Counted from the first letter of the stretch, positions 51,731-60,915 are shown. The stretch is DNA of 64,000 nucleotides from Oscillospiraceae bacterium (GCA_020025575.1 JAHHRW010000007.1:1-64000), one strand, 5' to 3'. Made by a program: numbers and translations. The notes: generated by a model not told the origin, from the letters alone.

Positions 51731-52717
51731 ATGATGCCGAAATCCGATCATCAAAAACTATCCCTACTCTATATTAGAGATTTTCTGGAGCAGAATTCTG
51801 ACGAAGCACATCCCATAAACGCCCAAACACTGATTGATATGCTTGCCAACAAAGGAATCCGGTGCGAACGAAAGACCATTTATTCTGACATTGCAGCATT
51901 ACAAGATTTCGGCGTAGATGTTATCAATCGCCGGGGGAAAAACGGCGGCTACTATATTGCATCCCGGAACTTTGAACTTCCTGAATTGAAACTGCTTATC
52001 GACGCTGTGCAATCCAGCCGATTCCTGACTCAGAAAAAATCTCGGGAACTAATCGAAAAGCTCTGCCAGCAGTGCAACCGCTATGACGCAACACTGATGC
52101 ATCGGGATATCGTCATTGATCGCCGGGTGAAGAGCATGAATGAAACCATTTATTATAATGTAGACCGGGTACAGGAGGCCATTTCTAAAAACGCACAAAT
52201 TCGGTTTCGCTATTTTGATTGGGGAATCGACGGCAAACGCCACTACCGGGATAAGGAATATGTGGCCAGTCCCTATGGGCTGTGCCAGGATAACGAAAAC
52301 TACTATCTGCTGGCCCATTCTCCCAGACATGGGATAACCCACTACCGTCTTGATCGGATGACACAAATTGAGCTGATCGACGAAACCAGAGTTCCATGCC
52401 CGGAACTAACCGGTCCGGCTCTCATCAATCACGCCAATCAGCTCTTTCAAATGTATTCCGGCAAACCAGTCTCCGTGAAACTGCGTTTCCATAACTCTCT
52501 GGCAAATGTTGTGGTTGACCGTTTTGGCCGAGACACCATGATGATTCCCGACGGGGATGATTTCTTTACATTCACGGTTAATGTTGCGGTTTCCCCCCTG
52601 TTTTTAAGCTGGGTAATCGGATTTGGGGATAAGGCGCAGATTCTTTATCCACAAAGCGTCATCGATGAATGCACCCAGCTCTGTCAGCAGATTATTTTGA
52701 AGTATCGCCAGATTTGA
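51731..52717 (+). CDS. WYL-domain transcriptional regulator
   Basis: 328 aa. The N-terminal winged helix-turn-helix (about 10-70) has TLIDMLANKGIRCERKTIYSDI and GFGV-type wing residues (here DFGVDVINRRGKNGGYY). The C-terminal WYL ligand domain (about 145-315) begins AISKNAQIRFRYFDW and has YVASPYGLCQDNENYYLLAH. WYL regulators sense nucleotides or DNA ends in several systems. Here no defence genes are adjacent and the target is unknown. Its 3' end overlaps the lipoprotein gene by 26 nt, convergently. Confidence 0.88.
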   Translation: MMPKSDHQKLSLLYIRDFLEQNSDEAHPINAQTLIDMLANKGIRCERKTIYSDIAALQDFGVDVINRRGKNGGYYIASRNFELPELKLLIDAVQSSRFLTQKKSRELIEKLCQQCNRYDATLMHRDIVIDRRVKSMNETIYYNVDRVQEAISKNAQIRFRYFDWGIDGKRHYRDKEYVASPYGLCQDNENYYLLAHSPRHGITHYRLDRMTQIELIDETRVPCPELTGPALINHANQLFQMYSGKPVSVKLRFHNSLANVVVDRFGRDTMMIPDGDDFFTFTVNVAVSPLFLSWVIGFGDKAQILYPQSVIDECTQLCQQIILKYRQI

Positions 52718-53204
52718 TCTGGAAACTGCCCACCATTTGTGCATACAAATCCTCTGAGTTTACATTCTCAGGATTGAGCAGGCTGACACAGTAGTGATAA
52801 TTCCCATCATCAGCTACCATCGCTCTGCCACATAGAATTCCTTCTTCCCCTGCTGTGCTCCATACAGTCTGATATAAGGACATGTTCTCCTTTTCCTGTT
52901 TCATAATGGTCAATGCATCCGCATTCATGCCAGTAAGTTCCTGCATGGTGGAAGCAATGTCCCCCGATGGCAGTGTCTCAATGCTTACTTCGTACGAATC
53001 CCATTGGTAGACCTGAACATCATCCTCTTCAGACATGGTTTGAGCTGCTGCCTCGTCAGGCAGATACACATCAATCGTGCCAGCAGCAGGGAGCTCCGGC
53101 TCCTGAAAATCTACATTTCCTACAGTCTCAAACACCGGTTTCTCCTGTGCTCCACAACCGGCCATAAGAAATGCCAACACAATAACCAACGCCAATTTTT
53201 TCAT
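52692..53204 (-). CDS. Hypothetical lipoprotein
   Basis: 170 aa. Signal MKKLALVIVLAFLMAGCGAQ with lipobox MAGC. The mature part is acidic and mostly beta/alpha mixed with no recognised domain (YQWDSYEVSIETLPSGD; TVWSTAGEEGILCGRAMVADDGNYHYCVSL). It is probably an anchored extracytoplasmic protein of unknown role. It starts opposite the DUF1294 gene and ends convergently inside the WYL gene. Confidence 0.75.
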   Translation of the reverse strand: MKKLALVIVLAFLMAGCGAQEKPVFETVGNVDFQEPELPAAGTIDVYLPDEAAAQTMSEEDDVQVYQWDSYEVSIETLPSGDIASTMQELTGMNADALTIMKQEKENMSLYQTVWSTAGEEGILCGRAMVADDGNYHYCVSLLNPENVNSEDLYAQMVGSFQIKSGDTSK

Positions 53205-53228
53205 TTAATTCCCTCCCGAAAGGATTTT

Positions 53229-53504
53229 ATGATGCAATACTTCTTCCTCTATCTTCTTCTAGTCAATGCTGCATCCTTCGTACTTATGCTTGTGGACAAG
53301 TACAAAGCAAAACAAAATTTATGGAGAATTTCCGAATCCTGCCTGATAACCTTTGCCTTAATGGGCGGGAGTATCGGCAGCCTGCTGGGAATGTATCTCG
53401 TTCGACATAAAACCAAGCATCTAAAATTTACAGTGGGAATTCCGCTAATCCTCATATTGGAAACGATCGCCATAATCTGGGTATACATTCATTTTTTCTC
53501 TTGA
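53229..53504 (+). CDS. DUF1294 membrane protein
   Basis: 91 aa with three hydrophobic segments. The DUF1294 pattern is visible: MLVDKYKAKQNLWRISE, the loop LITFALMGGSIGSLLGM and RHKTKHLKF. Function unknown. ATGs at 53229 and 53232 are both possible behind AAAGG. The stop codon lies inside the -35 element of the following tRNA gene. Confidence 0.85.
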   Translation: MMQYFFLYLLLVNAASFVLMLVDKYKAKQNLWRISESCLITFALMGGSIGSLLGMYLVRHKTKHLKFTVGIPLILILETIAIIWVYIHFFS

Positions 53505-53529
53505 CAAAACATACACCCCATGCTAGAAT
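53501..53529 (+). promoter_or_regulatory. tRNA-Ser promoter
   Basis: TTGACA (53501-53506), 17-bp spacer, TAGAAT (53524-53529). The -35 shares bases with the DUF1294 stop codon. Confidence 0.8.
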
Positions 53530-53561
53530 ATAGCAGTACGATTCAAGTCGACCTCGTACCT

Positions 53562-53652
53562 GGAGTGATACCCAAGAGGCCGAAGGGGCTCCCCTGCTAA
53601 GGGAGTAGGCGGTGAAAGCCGCGCGAGGGTTCAAATCCCTCTCACTCCGCCA
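53562..53652 (+). tRNA. tRNA-Ser (anticodon GCU)
   Basis: 91 nt including the encoded CCA. Acceptor GGAGTGA/TCACTCC with G discriminator, anticodon GCT at 53596-53598 in loop CTGCTAA, a long variable arm (AGGCGGTGAAAGCCGC region) typical of serine tRNAs, and T-arm GAGGGTTCAAATCCCTC. It decodes AGC and AGU. Confidence 0.95.
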
Positions 53653-53655
53653 TAA

Positions 53656-53690
53656 AAAAACCGGAAGTTTGTTAAAAACTTCCGGTTTTT
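53656..53690 (+). terminator. tRNA-Ser terminator
   Basis: ACCGGAAGTTT/AAACTTCCGGT stem and a TTTTTCT tail directly after the tRNA. Confidence 0.9.
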
Positions 53691-53756
53691 CTGTATTCTG
53701 CACTTCTTAGAACAAAACATGTACTGTTTTATTCCTTATAGCCTCTAAATGTTCAA

Positions 53757-53800
53757 CAAAAAAGTTGCTGCAGATGCTTAGGATCTGCAGCAACTTTTAA
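53757..53800 (-). terminator. Terminator of the flavodoxin gene
   Basis: AAAGTTGCTGCAGAT/ATCTGCAGCAACTTT stem about 15 bp past the stop codon, with a T-run on the minus strand. Confidence 0.85.
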
Positions 53801-53813
53801 AAGAAGGATTCGT

Positions 53814-54341
53814 TTATACGATGGATGTAAAATCGATATTTAATTCCTTGCAGCGTGTATAATGTTGAATTCTTTCGTTGAATCGCTCCACAGCCAGTGC
53901 GCACTCCGCAGCAGTTGGATGATCGTCTAACATTTCCCAACGGAGTTCCTTTTGCTCGGTGGGGGTATATCCAGCGTCTATCGGCTCATGAGATATCGAA
54001 CCATTGCACACAAAGGAGCCAATGATATCGTTATCATGCTGAACGCACTTCAATCCCGCTGCCACAGTCTGATAGGCATAGGCGCTTTCGGAATAGTAGC
54101 CCAGTGTGCAGAAAATGCCCACTGCCTTGCCTTTCACTGTTTGCATAAACTGTTTCATTTCATCATTGGGGCCGCCTTCGCTCACCCAATAGCCCAAGAG
54201 AATGATGTCTCCGTCTAAAGCAGGCGCACCATCCTTAAGATCGTGGATGGTTTTCTGTTCCACGTCGATTCCATTGAAAATTGCGTTTGCTACCTTTTTT
54301 GTACCGCCAGAATGACTTGAATAAATGACTTGTACCTTCAT
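53814..54341 (-). CDS. Flavodoxin-family protein
   Basis: 175 aa. The N-terminal FMN-phosphate loop is VIYSSHSGGTKKVANAI. The later segments ILLGYWVSEGGPNDEMKQFM and VGIFCTLGYYSESAYA fit the flavodoxin fold around the isoalloxazine. It is a likely cytoplasmic electron carrier. The C-terminal 50 residues (YTPTEQKELRWEMLDDHPTA...) are a longer helical tail than in classical flavodoxins. No partner oxidoreductase is adjacent. Confidence 0.85.
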   Translation of the reverse strand: MKVQVIYSSHSGGTKKVANAIFNGIDVEQKTIHDLKDGAPALDGDIILLGYWVSEGGPNDEMKQFMQTVKGKAVGIFCTLGYYSESAYAYQTVAAGLKCVQHDNDIIGSFVCNGSISHEPIDAGYTPTEQKELRWEMLDDHPTAAECALAVERFNERIQHYTRCKELNIDFTSIV

Positions 54342-54467
54342 AGTGCGCTCCTTTACTAGATTTACATGATATATTTCTTCCGTGAGAGGTGTTGAAGACC
54401 TTCTCCACTTTTCTCACTGCTTATCATTATACCACCATTATCAAAAATTGGTAGTCCATTGTGAAAA

Positions 54468-54495
54468 TAAAGTCGCCTGATCGGGCGGCTTTTTC
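54468..54495. terminator. Bidirectional terminator-like hairpin
   Basis: AGTCGCC/GGCGGCT stem (54471-54477 with 54484-54490) with TTTTTCT on the plus side and an A/T run on the other. No plus-strand gene ends here. Confidence 0.55.
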
Positions 54496-54559
54496 TATGT
54501 TCTGATTTATACTTTAGCGCATAGATTGTTCCATACATCTGAAACATGAGGTGATAACC

Positions 54560-55171
54560 ATGGAACAATTCAGCAATCAAATTACACTTCGTGGTACATT
54601 GGTGGCTATGCCAGCATTTTCCCACGAAAACCACGGCCGGAAATTCTATAAATTCTTTTTAGATGTTCAGCGGCTGTCCGGCGCGGTAGATACCCTTCCT
54701 GTGATTGCAGATCTTTTGCTGTTGGAGCAGATGGACTTGACGGGAGGCAGTAAAATCCGGGTTGAGGGACAAATTCGTTCCCACAACTGCTCCGACGACA
54801 CAGGCAGACACCTGCTCATCTTTGTTTTTGCAACGGAACTGAACACAGAGGAAGGAGAATCAATCAATGAACTCGTGATTTCCGGCCCTATTTGCAGAGA
54901 GCCAAATTATCGTCAAACTCCTTTGGGTAGGGAAATATGCGATATGATGCTGGCTGTCCCCCGAGCATTTCATCGAGCAGATTACCTTCCATGTATTCTC
55001 TGGGGCCGTACTGCTCAGCTGGGCGCATCCTGTCACACCCGGGACTGGATTCAGATAGAGGGTCGTTTGCAAAGCCGCATCTATACCAAGTACATCGAAG
55101 ACAGTGCATATGAGCGCACTGCATACGAAATTTCTGCATTAAAAGCCACCGTCATGACAGACACTGATTAA
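54560..55171 (+). CDS. Single-stranded DNA-binding protein-like, two OB folds
   Basis: 203 aa. Two tandem OB-fold segments are visible. The first (about 1-100) starts QITLRGTLVAMPAFSHENHG and includes KIRVEGQIRSH. The second (about 105-200) starts INELVISGPICREPNYRQTP and includes DWIQIEGRLQSR, the classic SSB strand. There is no acidic SSB tail, so it may not recruit SSB partners. The ATG at 54560 has GAGGTG upstream. It lies beside the AT-rich gap with DnaA-box-like sites. Confidence 0.75.
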   Translation: MEQFSNQITLRGTLVAMPAFSHENHGRKFYKFFLDVQRLSGAVDTLPVIADLLLLEQMDLTGGSKIRVEGQIRSHNCSDDTGRHLLIFVFATELNTEEGESINELVISGPICREPNYRQTPLGREICDMMLAVPRAFHRADYLPCILWGRTAQLGASCHTRDWIQIEGRLQSRIYTKYIEDSAYERTAYEISALKATVMTDTD

Positions 55172-55283
55172 AACCGACTAACCAAAGAAAGAAGGACATG
55201 TGTCGTTCTCCCCCATTTTTAACCATCGATTTTTAACGAAAAGTTTGATTTATTCATATTTCATTTACAGATATGACACAATT

Positions 55284-55486
55284 TGTGTATAGTCACCCAT
55301 CATATACACTCATTTATGCACACCGTGCACAGGTTTCTCCACAAGCACACTGTTTAATATTGCTAATTATATTTCGTTTGTTAATGTTTTTTATCTGAAA
55401 TTTTAGTTTTATTCTCTAAAAAATGAATATAAAATACACGCAATTGTATTTATATTCATATTAAAAGAAATATTTTTTATTTCAAA
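55284..55486. other. AT-rich gap with DnaA-box-like sites
   Basis: TTATGCACA at 55314-55322 matches the DnaA-box consensus TTATNCACA. CTATACACA (minus strand, 55284-55292) and TTCTCCACA near 55334 differ by one base each. About 130 bp of almost pure A/T follows (55356-55486). The gap has no gene. It could be a DnaA-binding region, an origin-like element or an AT-rich promoter region. Confidence 0.4.
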
Positions 55487-55519
55487 CAAAAATGCAGGAG
55501 TTTTTATCCACTCCTGCAT
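55487..55519 (-). terminator. Terminator of the cysE-to-tsaD operon
   Basis: ATGCAGGAG/CTCCTGCAT stem then TTTTTGTTTG on the minus strand, just past tsaD. Confidence 0.85.
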
Positions 55520-55525
55520 TTTTCA

Positions 55526-56542
55526 TCATAATTTTTCTCCGAGAATCGATTTTGTAGCGTAGGCATTTAAGTCCATACCAGCAGTATTTCCTGCCAGATA
55601 CTCATAATACCCCTGCGCTCCGATCATCGCTGCATTGTCACCGCACAGACTTAAGGGCGGTAAAAAAACATGTACCCCCAGCTTTTCCGCCGCATCCATA
55701 ATATCCTTGCGAATTCTGGAATTGGCTGCAACGCCACCGGCAACGGCCAATTTCTTATGTCCGGTTTCCTTCAGCGCCTGAACAACTCTGGGAACCAACA
55801 TATCCGAAACAGCACTTGTGAAACTGGCACTCAAGCTGTTGATATCCAGTTCTTCCTGGATCTGCTGGGCATGGTGAATGGTGTTGAGAGCCGCAGTTTT
55901 CAGTCCCGAGAAACTCATATCATAAGGGTTCTCCCCTGGTTTCGGACGAGGCATGGGATACTTTTTATCATCTCCGCACTGCGCAGCACGATCCATGGCC
56001 GCCCCACCGGGGTAAGGCATTCCAAGAACCCTGCCAACTTTGTCAAAACATTCGCCGGCTGCATCATCCAGCGTGGTTCCCAAGATTCGCATTTTGGTAT
56101 AGTCTTCTACTTCCACAATCATCGTGTGGCCACCGGACACTACCAAGCACAAAAACGGGGGTTTCAGTTCAGGAAATGCCAAATAATTCGCTGCGATATG
56201 GCCACGGATATGATGTACCGGAATCAAGGGTTTTCCCATGGCCATTGCGGCAGCCTTTGCGAAGTTCACGCCTACCAAAACCGCACCGATCAATCCCGGT
56301 GCATAAGTGACAGCAACTGCGTCAATATCATCACGGGTCAGCCCCGTCTTCTCCAGCGCTTTGTCCGCAAGCCCATAGATTGCCTCTACATGCTTTCTGG
56401 AGGCGATTTCCGGCACAACACCGCCATAGACCTTGTGCAGATCTACCTGGGATGCAATACAGTCCACAAGTACTTCCCTTCCGTCGCGTACGATGGCAAC
56501 CGCTGTCTCATCGCAGGAAGACTCCACTGCAAGAATGTTCAT
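55526..56542 (-). CDS. tsaD: tRNA N6-adenosine threonylcarbamoyltransferase TsaD
   Basis: 338 aa. Transfers threonylcarbamoyl to A37 of ANN-decoding tRNAs. The ASKHA N-terminus NILAVESSCDETAVAIV, metal-binding His residues in HHIRGHIAAN, SGGHTMIVEV and GGVAANSRIR are all present. Its start overlaps rimI (ATGA). TsaB and TsaE are not in the window. Confidence 0.96.
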   Translation of the reverse strand: MNILAVESSCDETAVAIVRDGREVLVDCIASQVDLHKVYGGVVPEIASRKHVEAIYGLADKALEKTGLTRDDIDAVAVTYAPGLIGAVLVGVNFAKAAAMAMGKPLIPVHHIRGHIAANYLAFPELKPPFLCLVVSGGHTMIVEVEDYTKMRILGTTLDDAAGECFDKVGRVLGMPYPGGAAMDRAAQCGDDKKYPMPRPKPGENPYDMSFSGLKTAALNTIHHAQQIQEELDINSLSASFTSAVSDMLVPRVVQALKETGHKKLAVAGGVAANSRIRKDIMDAAEKLGVHVFLPPLSLCGDNAAMIGAQGYYEYLAGNTAGMDLNAYATKSILGEKL

Positions 56543-56973
56543 TTTTCCCAGTCCTTTCTGAGGATCAACGCATCCTCCCTTGGTTTTTCGTAATAATTCT
56601 TTCTCAGGCCCACCTGCCGGAATCCCATGGATTCATACAGATTCTTTGCTGGCTCATTGCTCACACGGACTTCCAATGTCAGACAATGGGCATCCAACTG
56701 ACGAATCAGTTCATTCACCAGCTGCCGTCCCAGCCCCTGTCGGCGGTACTCCGGTTTCACTGCCAAATTCAGCATATCCGCCTCGCCCAGCACCGTCTGG
56801 GAACCAATGTAGCCCGCAACCGTGTCCCCATCCAGAGCCACAAGCCATAGCGACAGCTCATTGGTAAGTTCCGAACGCACAGAGTTTTCACTCCATGCAT
56901 CGGAAAAGATCTGCTTCTCCAGTGTCGCTACCTGGGCAACATGGTCCTCATTCATTCGCTCTATCGTCATCAT
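56539..56973 (-). CDS. rimI: RimI-type ribosomal-protein N-acetyltransferase (GNAT)
   Basis: 144 aa. The GNAT core has motif A LNLAVKPEYRRQGLGRQLVNELI and the RimI hallmark FSDAWSENSVRSEL and LEVRVSNEPAKNLYESMGF. It sits between polA and tsaD; rimI-tsaD adjacency is common. It overlaps both neighbours by ATGA or a similar 4-nt overlap, so it is co-translated. Confidence 0.92.
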   Translation of the reverse strand: MMTIERMNEDHVAQVATLEKQIFSDAWSENSVRSELTNELSLWLVALDGDTVAGYIGSQTVLGEADMLNLAVKPEYRRQGLGRQLVNELIRQLDAHCLTLEVRVSNEPAKNLYESMGFRQVGLRKNYYEKPREDALILRKDWEK

Positions 56974-59501
56974 TTTGCATCATACCAACTTTTGCCCCAT
57001 TTCGCTTCTGCATTCAGAGGAACATTCAATTCCGCTACATGCTCCATCTCCCTGCTCATCAACTGCGCAACCTGAGGTGCAATTTCTTCTGGGCACTCCA
57101 CGATCAGTTCGTCGTGAACCTGAAGAATCAGCCTAGCCTCTGGGAATTCTTCCTGCAGCGCATGATCTACCCGAATCATGGCAAGCTTAATCAAATCTGC
57201 CGCAGTTCCCTGAATGGGGGTATTCAATGCAATACGCTCTGCGCCCTGGCGGACATTAAAATTACTGCTCTTGAGTTCCGGAATGCTTCTGCGCCTGCCG
57301 TACATGGTCTCCGTGTAGCCCTTCTCCCGAGCCTGCGCAACAACCTGTTTCATATAGGCACGAACGCCAGAATAGGTTGCAAGGTAGGAATCAATGTATT
57401 TTTTTGCCTCCCATCGGCTTACACCAATATCTTCCGACAGGGAAAATTCAGAAATACCGTACACGATTCCAAAATTGACTGCCTTGGCATGACGACGCTG
57501 GAGGCTCGTGACCTCTTCCACCGGTACACCAAATACCTGCGATGCTGTTACCGCATGAATATCCTGTCCGGATACAAAAGCCTCGATCATTGTCTTGTCA
57601 TCTGCAATATGAGAAAGAACACGGAGCTCAATCTGGCTATAGTCCGCATCTACCAGCACACAGCCTTCTTTGGGAACAAACATTTTTCGGATTTCCGCTC
57701 CCAAATCTGTCCGAACAGGAATATTTTGCAAATTGGGGTCTGTTGAAGACAGTCTTCCAGTGGCGGTAACCAAATTCTGGAAGGTGGTGCGAATCCGACC
57801 ATCCTCGCAAATCACCTTCATAAGTCCATCTGCATAGGTTGATTTCAGTTTGGTCAGCATGCGGTAATCCATGATTGCCGGGATGATTGGGTGCTTGTCC
57901 TTCAGTTTCTCCAAAACCTCTGCGTTGGTGGAATAGCCCGTTTTGGTCTTTTTGACCGGAGGAAGCCCCAGTTTTTCAAACAGCAATACCCCTAGCTGTT
58001 TCGTGGAATTGATATTAAAAACCTCATCTGAATAAGCGAAAATCACTTTTTCGCAATCCTCGATCCGCTGAGTCAGCATTCTACCAAAAGATTCCAGCGC
58101 CTGCTGGTCTATGGCAATACCTGCGCACTCCATACGGTAAAGTACATCGCATAGCGGAAGTTCAATATCAAAGTACAGCTGCTGCATATTCTGGTTTTCC
58201 AGTTCTTTCATTAACGGCTCGCGAAGTTTCCAGACAGCCTCGGCGCAGCCCACAGGGTCGCCGTCCTCCACCTGCATCCCCAAGAAGTTGGTTGCAAGCT
58301 TGGAAACCGGATAATCAGACTGAGAGGGATTTAAGTCGTACGCAGCAAGTGCCGTGTCAAAGGCAAACTGTGGAACCGGAAGTCCCAAATCTGCCAGCTG
58401 ATGCATGGTGCTCTTGCTGTCGTGACCAATAAATTCAGCTTTGGCCTCCAGCAAATCACGCAAGGAACCAGCTTCCATGGGTGTAACAGCGCATACGCCC
58501 TCTTCCCAGGCGATACCCACAGAGCCATCCGGTGCCATATAGACCGCGCACTCTGTACCCGCAGCAGGAAGATTGTCGCAGCGTTTCAGTGGCTCGCCTG
58601 CATTGTGCGGAACTGCTGTCTCCAGCTCCCCACCTCTAAGCTGATACCGGTCTATCAGTTTCACGAACTCCAACCGCACAAACAGGTTATAGAGCTCCTG
58701 CCTGTTTGGAGGCTGAATAATCGCATCTTTCGGAGAAAAAACGATTGGCGCCTCCGGGCGAATGGTTGCCAAATCATAGGAAAGATAGGCGTTTTCTTTG
58801 CCCAATTCCAATTTTTCCCGAAGTTTTGGCCGAACGGAGCTGTCATTGATGTTTTCATAAACCCCATCCAGACTTCCAAACTTCATGATCAGCTCTGTGG
58901 CCGTCTTAGGGCCAACACCTGCTACTCCGGGAATATTATCAGAGGAATCCCCCATCAAAGCCTTCAAATCAATGAGTTTCTTGGGTTCAAATCCGTATTC
59001 CTCTTGGAATTTTTCTTTGTTATATAGTGTTGCAGTGGTCTTACCCTGCTTGCTGATCACAAGTTTCACATTGACATGCTCATCAATCAGCTGCAAGGAA
59101 TCCCGGTCACCGGTGACAATCACACAGTCCCAGTCCTGCTCACCACAAATTTTTCCAACCGTGCCGATGACATCATCCGCTTCCCACCCTTGGCACTCAT
59201 AGATGGGAATATTCATGGCCCTCAAAACTTCTTTCATCACCGGCATCTGCATGGCAAGCTCCTCGGGCATACCATGCCTGGTGGCCTTGTATCCGTCGTA
59301 CTGCAAATGGCGGAATGTTGGTCCATGCAGGTCAAATGCAACGCAAACTGCCTCCGGCTGTTCTTCCTTTTCCATCCGTTCCAGAATATTCAGGAATCCA
59401 TAAATTGCATGGGTGAACAAGCCATCTCGTGTGGTCAATGGGCGCACACCAAAGTACGCCCGATTAATCACGCTGTTTCCATCCAGAATCAGTAGCTTCA
59501 T
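56970..59501 (-). CDS. polA: DNA polymerase I
   Basis: 843 aa. The 5' nuclease domain (1-290) has LLILDGNSVINRAYFG, GWEADDVIGT and TGDRDSLQLI. The 3'-5' exonuclease-like domain (about 300-460) lacks the Asp-x-Glu of proofreading enzymes (the segment reads ECAVYMAP), so it is probably inactive. The polymerase domain shows motif A DADYSQIELRVLSH, O-helix RRHAKAVNFGIVYGIS and motif C QVHDELIVECP. I chose the ATG at 59501 with GGAG upstream, overlapping the cysS stop. Confidence 0.96.
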   Translation of the reverse strand: MKLLILDGNSVINRAYFGVRPLTTRDGLFTHAIYGFLNILERMEKEEQPEAVCVAFDLHGPTFRHLQYDGYKATRHGMPEELAMQMPVMKEVLRAMNIPIYECQGWEADDVIGTVGKICGEQDWDCVIVTGDRDSLQLIDEHVNVKLVISKQGKTTATLYNKEKFQEEYGFEPKKLIDLKALMGDSSDNIPGVAGVGPKTATELIMKFGSLDGVYENINDSSVRPKLREKLELGKENAYLSYDLATIRPEAPIVFSPKDAIIQPPNRQELYNLFVRLEFVKLIDRYQLRGGELETAVPHNAGEPLKRCDNLPAAGTECAVYMAPDGSVGIAWEEGVCAVTPMEAGSLRDLLEAKAEFIGHDSKSTMHQLADLGLPVPQFAFDTALAAYDLNPSQSDYPVSKLATNFLGMQVEDGDPVGCAEAVWKLREPLMKELENQNMQQLYFDIELPLCDVLYRMECAGIAIDQQALESFGRMLTQRIEDCEKVIFAYSDEVFNINSTKQLGVLLFEKLGLPPVKKTKTGYSTNAEVLEKLKDKHPIIPAIMDYRMLTKLKSTYADGLMKVICEDGRIRTTFQNLVTATGRLSSTDPNLQNIPVRTDLGAEIRKMFVPKEGCVLVDADYSQIELRVLSHIADDKTMIEAFVSGQDIHAVTASQVFGVPVEEVTSLQRRHAKAVNFGIVYGISEFSLSEDIGVSRWEAKKYIDSYLATYSGVRAYMKQVVAQAREKGYTETMYGRRRSIPELKSSNFNVRQGAERIALNTPIQGTAADLIKLAMIRVDHALQEEFPEARLILQVHDELIVECPEEIAPQVAQLMSREMEHVAELNVPLNAEAKWGKSWYDAK

Positions 59502-60913
59502 ACTTTTCTCCATTTAGCACCCTGCGGGGTATCGATAATCTCAATGCCACGGGCCTTCAGCTCATCCCGAATCCGGTCAGCTTCTGCGAAATTCTTTGCC
59601 TTCTTTGCTTCTGTTCTTGCTGAAACCAATGCATCAATTTCAGGATCAGCATTGGCTTCCTGCTCCAACTCCTGCTGCTTACGAACCTTTTCGGCAGCAG
59701 AAATCAGATTCAGACTCAGCACCTGGTCAAAATCAGCCAGAGCTGCCAGTTTCGTTGCGTCGTTGGTCTTCGCCTTCAGCACATCATAAACAGCGGTCAC
59801 AGCAACAGAGGTGTTCAAATCGCCATCCAGTGCCTTAGTAAACCGATCCTTAAGCTGCGCAAAAACCGCTTCATCTACATCACCATCTGCCTTCAGGGTT
59901 GCAATCTTTGCAATGAGCTTTTCATAGGCAGCCGCAGCATTGTCCAGATTTTCCCAAGAAAATACAAGATTTCTGCGGTAATGGCTCTGCAAGCAGAACA
60001 GACGATAGACCATGGGGTCATATCCCTTCTGCTCCAACAGACTGACCGTCAGGAACTCCCCTTTGGACTTGGACATCTTACCGGAGTCGGTGTTCAGGTG
60101 GTGCACATGGAACCAATAGTTGCACCACTTATGTCCCAGATAGCTTTCAGACTGGGCAATCTCATTGGTGTGGTGCGGGAATGCATTGTCGATACCACCG
60201 CAGTGGATATCCAGATCCTCACCCAGATGTTTCATGGAAATACCGGAGCACTCAATGTGCCAACCGGGATATCCGACACCCCAAGGAGAATCCCACTTGA
60301 GTGCCTGATCTTCAAACTTAGACTTGGTGAACCACAGAACAAAGTCATTTTTATTGCGCTTGTTCAGATCCTGCTCCACGCCTTCACGGACACCAACTGC
60401 CAAATCGTCCTCATCATGGTCGTTGAAGACATAGTATTTTTCCAGCTTTGAGGTGTCAAAATACACATTTCCCCCTGCAAGATATGCGTAACCCTTATCC
60501 AGTAAACCGGAGACAATCTTGATATACTCATTAATGCAGTTGGTAGCAGGCTCCACCACATCCGGGCGCTTAATGTTGAGCTTGTCGCAGTCAGCAAAAA
60601 ACGCATCGGTGTAGTATTTTGCAATGTCCATAACACTCTTGTTTTCCCGCTTGGCACCTTTGACCATTTTATCTTCGCCGGTATCTGCATCAGATGCCAA
60701 ATGTCCCACGTCCGTGATATTCATGACGCGCTTCACATGATAACCGTTGTAGCGCAGTGCCTTCTCCAGAACATCTTCCATAATATAGGTGCGCAGATTG
60801 CCAATATGGGCATAGTGGTAAACCGTGGGGCCACAGGTGTACATTTTTACAATGTTTTCCGAATTGGGCTTGAACAGCTCTTTCTTATGAGACAGGGAAT
60901 TATACAAATACAT
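59498..60913 (-). CDS. cysS: Cysteinyl-tRNA synthetase
   Basis: 471 aa. HIGH-type motif YHYAHIGNLRT, KMSKS motif GKMSKSKGEF, and zinc ligands in MYTCGPTVY and WHIECSGIS. It charges tRNA-Cys. I preferred the ATG at 60913 (GGAG 8 nt upstream); the ATG at 60919 overlaps the cysE stop but sits too close to the site. It is the second gene of the T-box operon. Confidence 0.96.
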   Translation of the reverse strand: MYLYNSLSHKKELFKPNSENIVKMYTCGPTVYHYAHIGNLRTYIMEDVLEKALRYNGYHVKRVMNITDVGHLASDADTGEDKMVKGAKRENKSVMDIAKYYTDAFFADCDKLNIKRPDVVEPATNCINEYIKIVSGLLDKGYAYLAGGNVYFDTSKLEKYYVFNDHDEDDLAVGVREGVEQDLNKRNKNDFVLWFTKSKFEDQALKWDSPWGVGYPGWHIECSGISMKHLGEDLDIHCGGIDNAFPHHTNEIAQSESYLGHKWCNYWFHVHHLNTDSGKMSKSKGEFLTVSLLEQKGYDPMVYRLFCLQSHYRRNLVFSWENLDNAAAAYEKLIAKIATLKADGDVDEAVFAQLKDRFTKALDGDLNTSVAVTAVYDVLKAKTNDATKLAALADFDQVLSLNLISAAEKVRKQQELEQEANADPEIDALVSARTEAKKAKNFAEADRIRDELKARGIEIIDTPQGAKWRKV

Positions 60914-60915
60914 AT

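Noticed and set aside
55504..55512. A fourth DnaA-box-like site (TTATCCACT)
   Set aside because: It lies in the loop of the tsaD terminator and has a mismatch at the last base; I treat it as chance.
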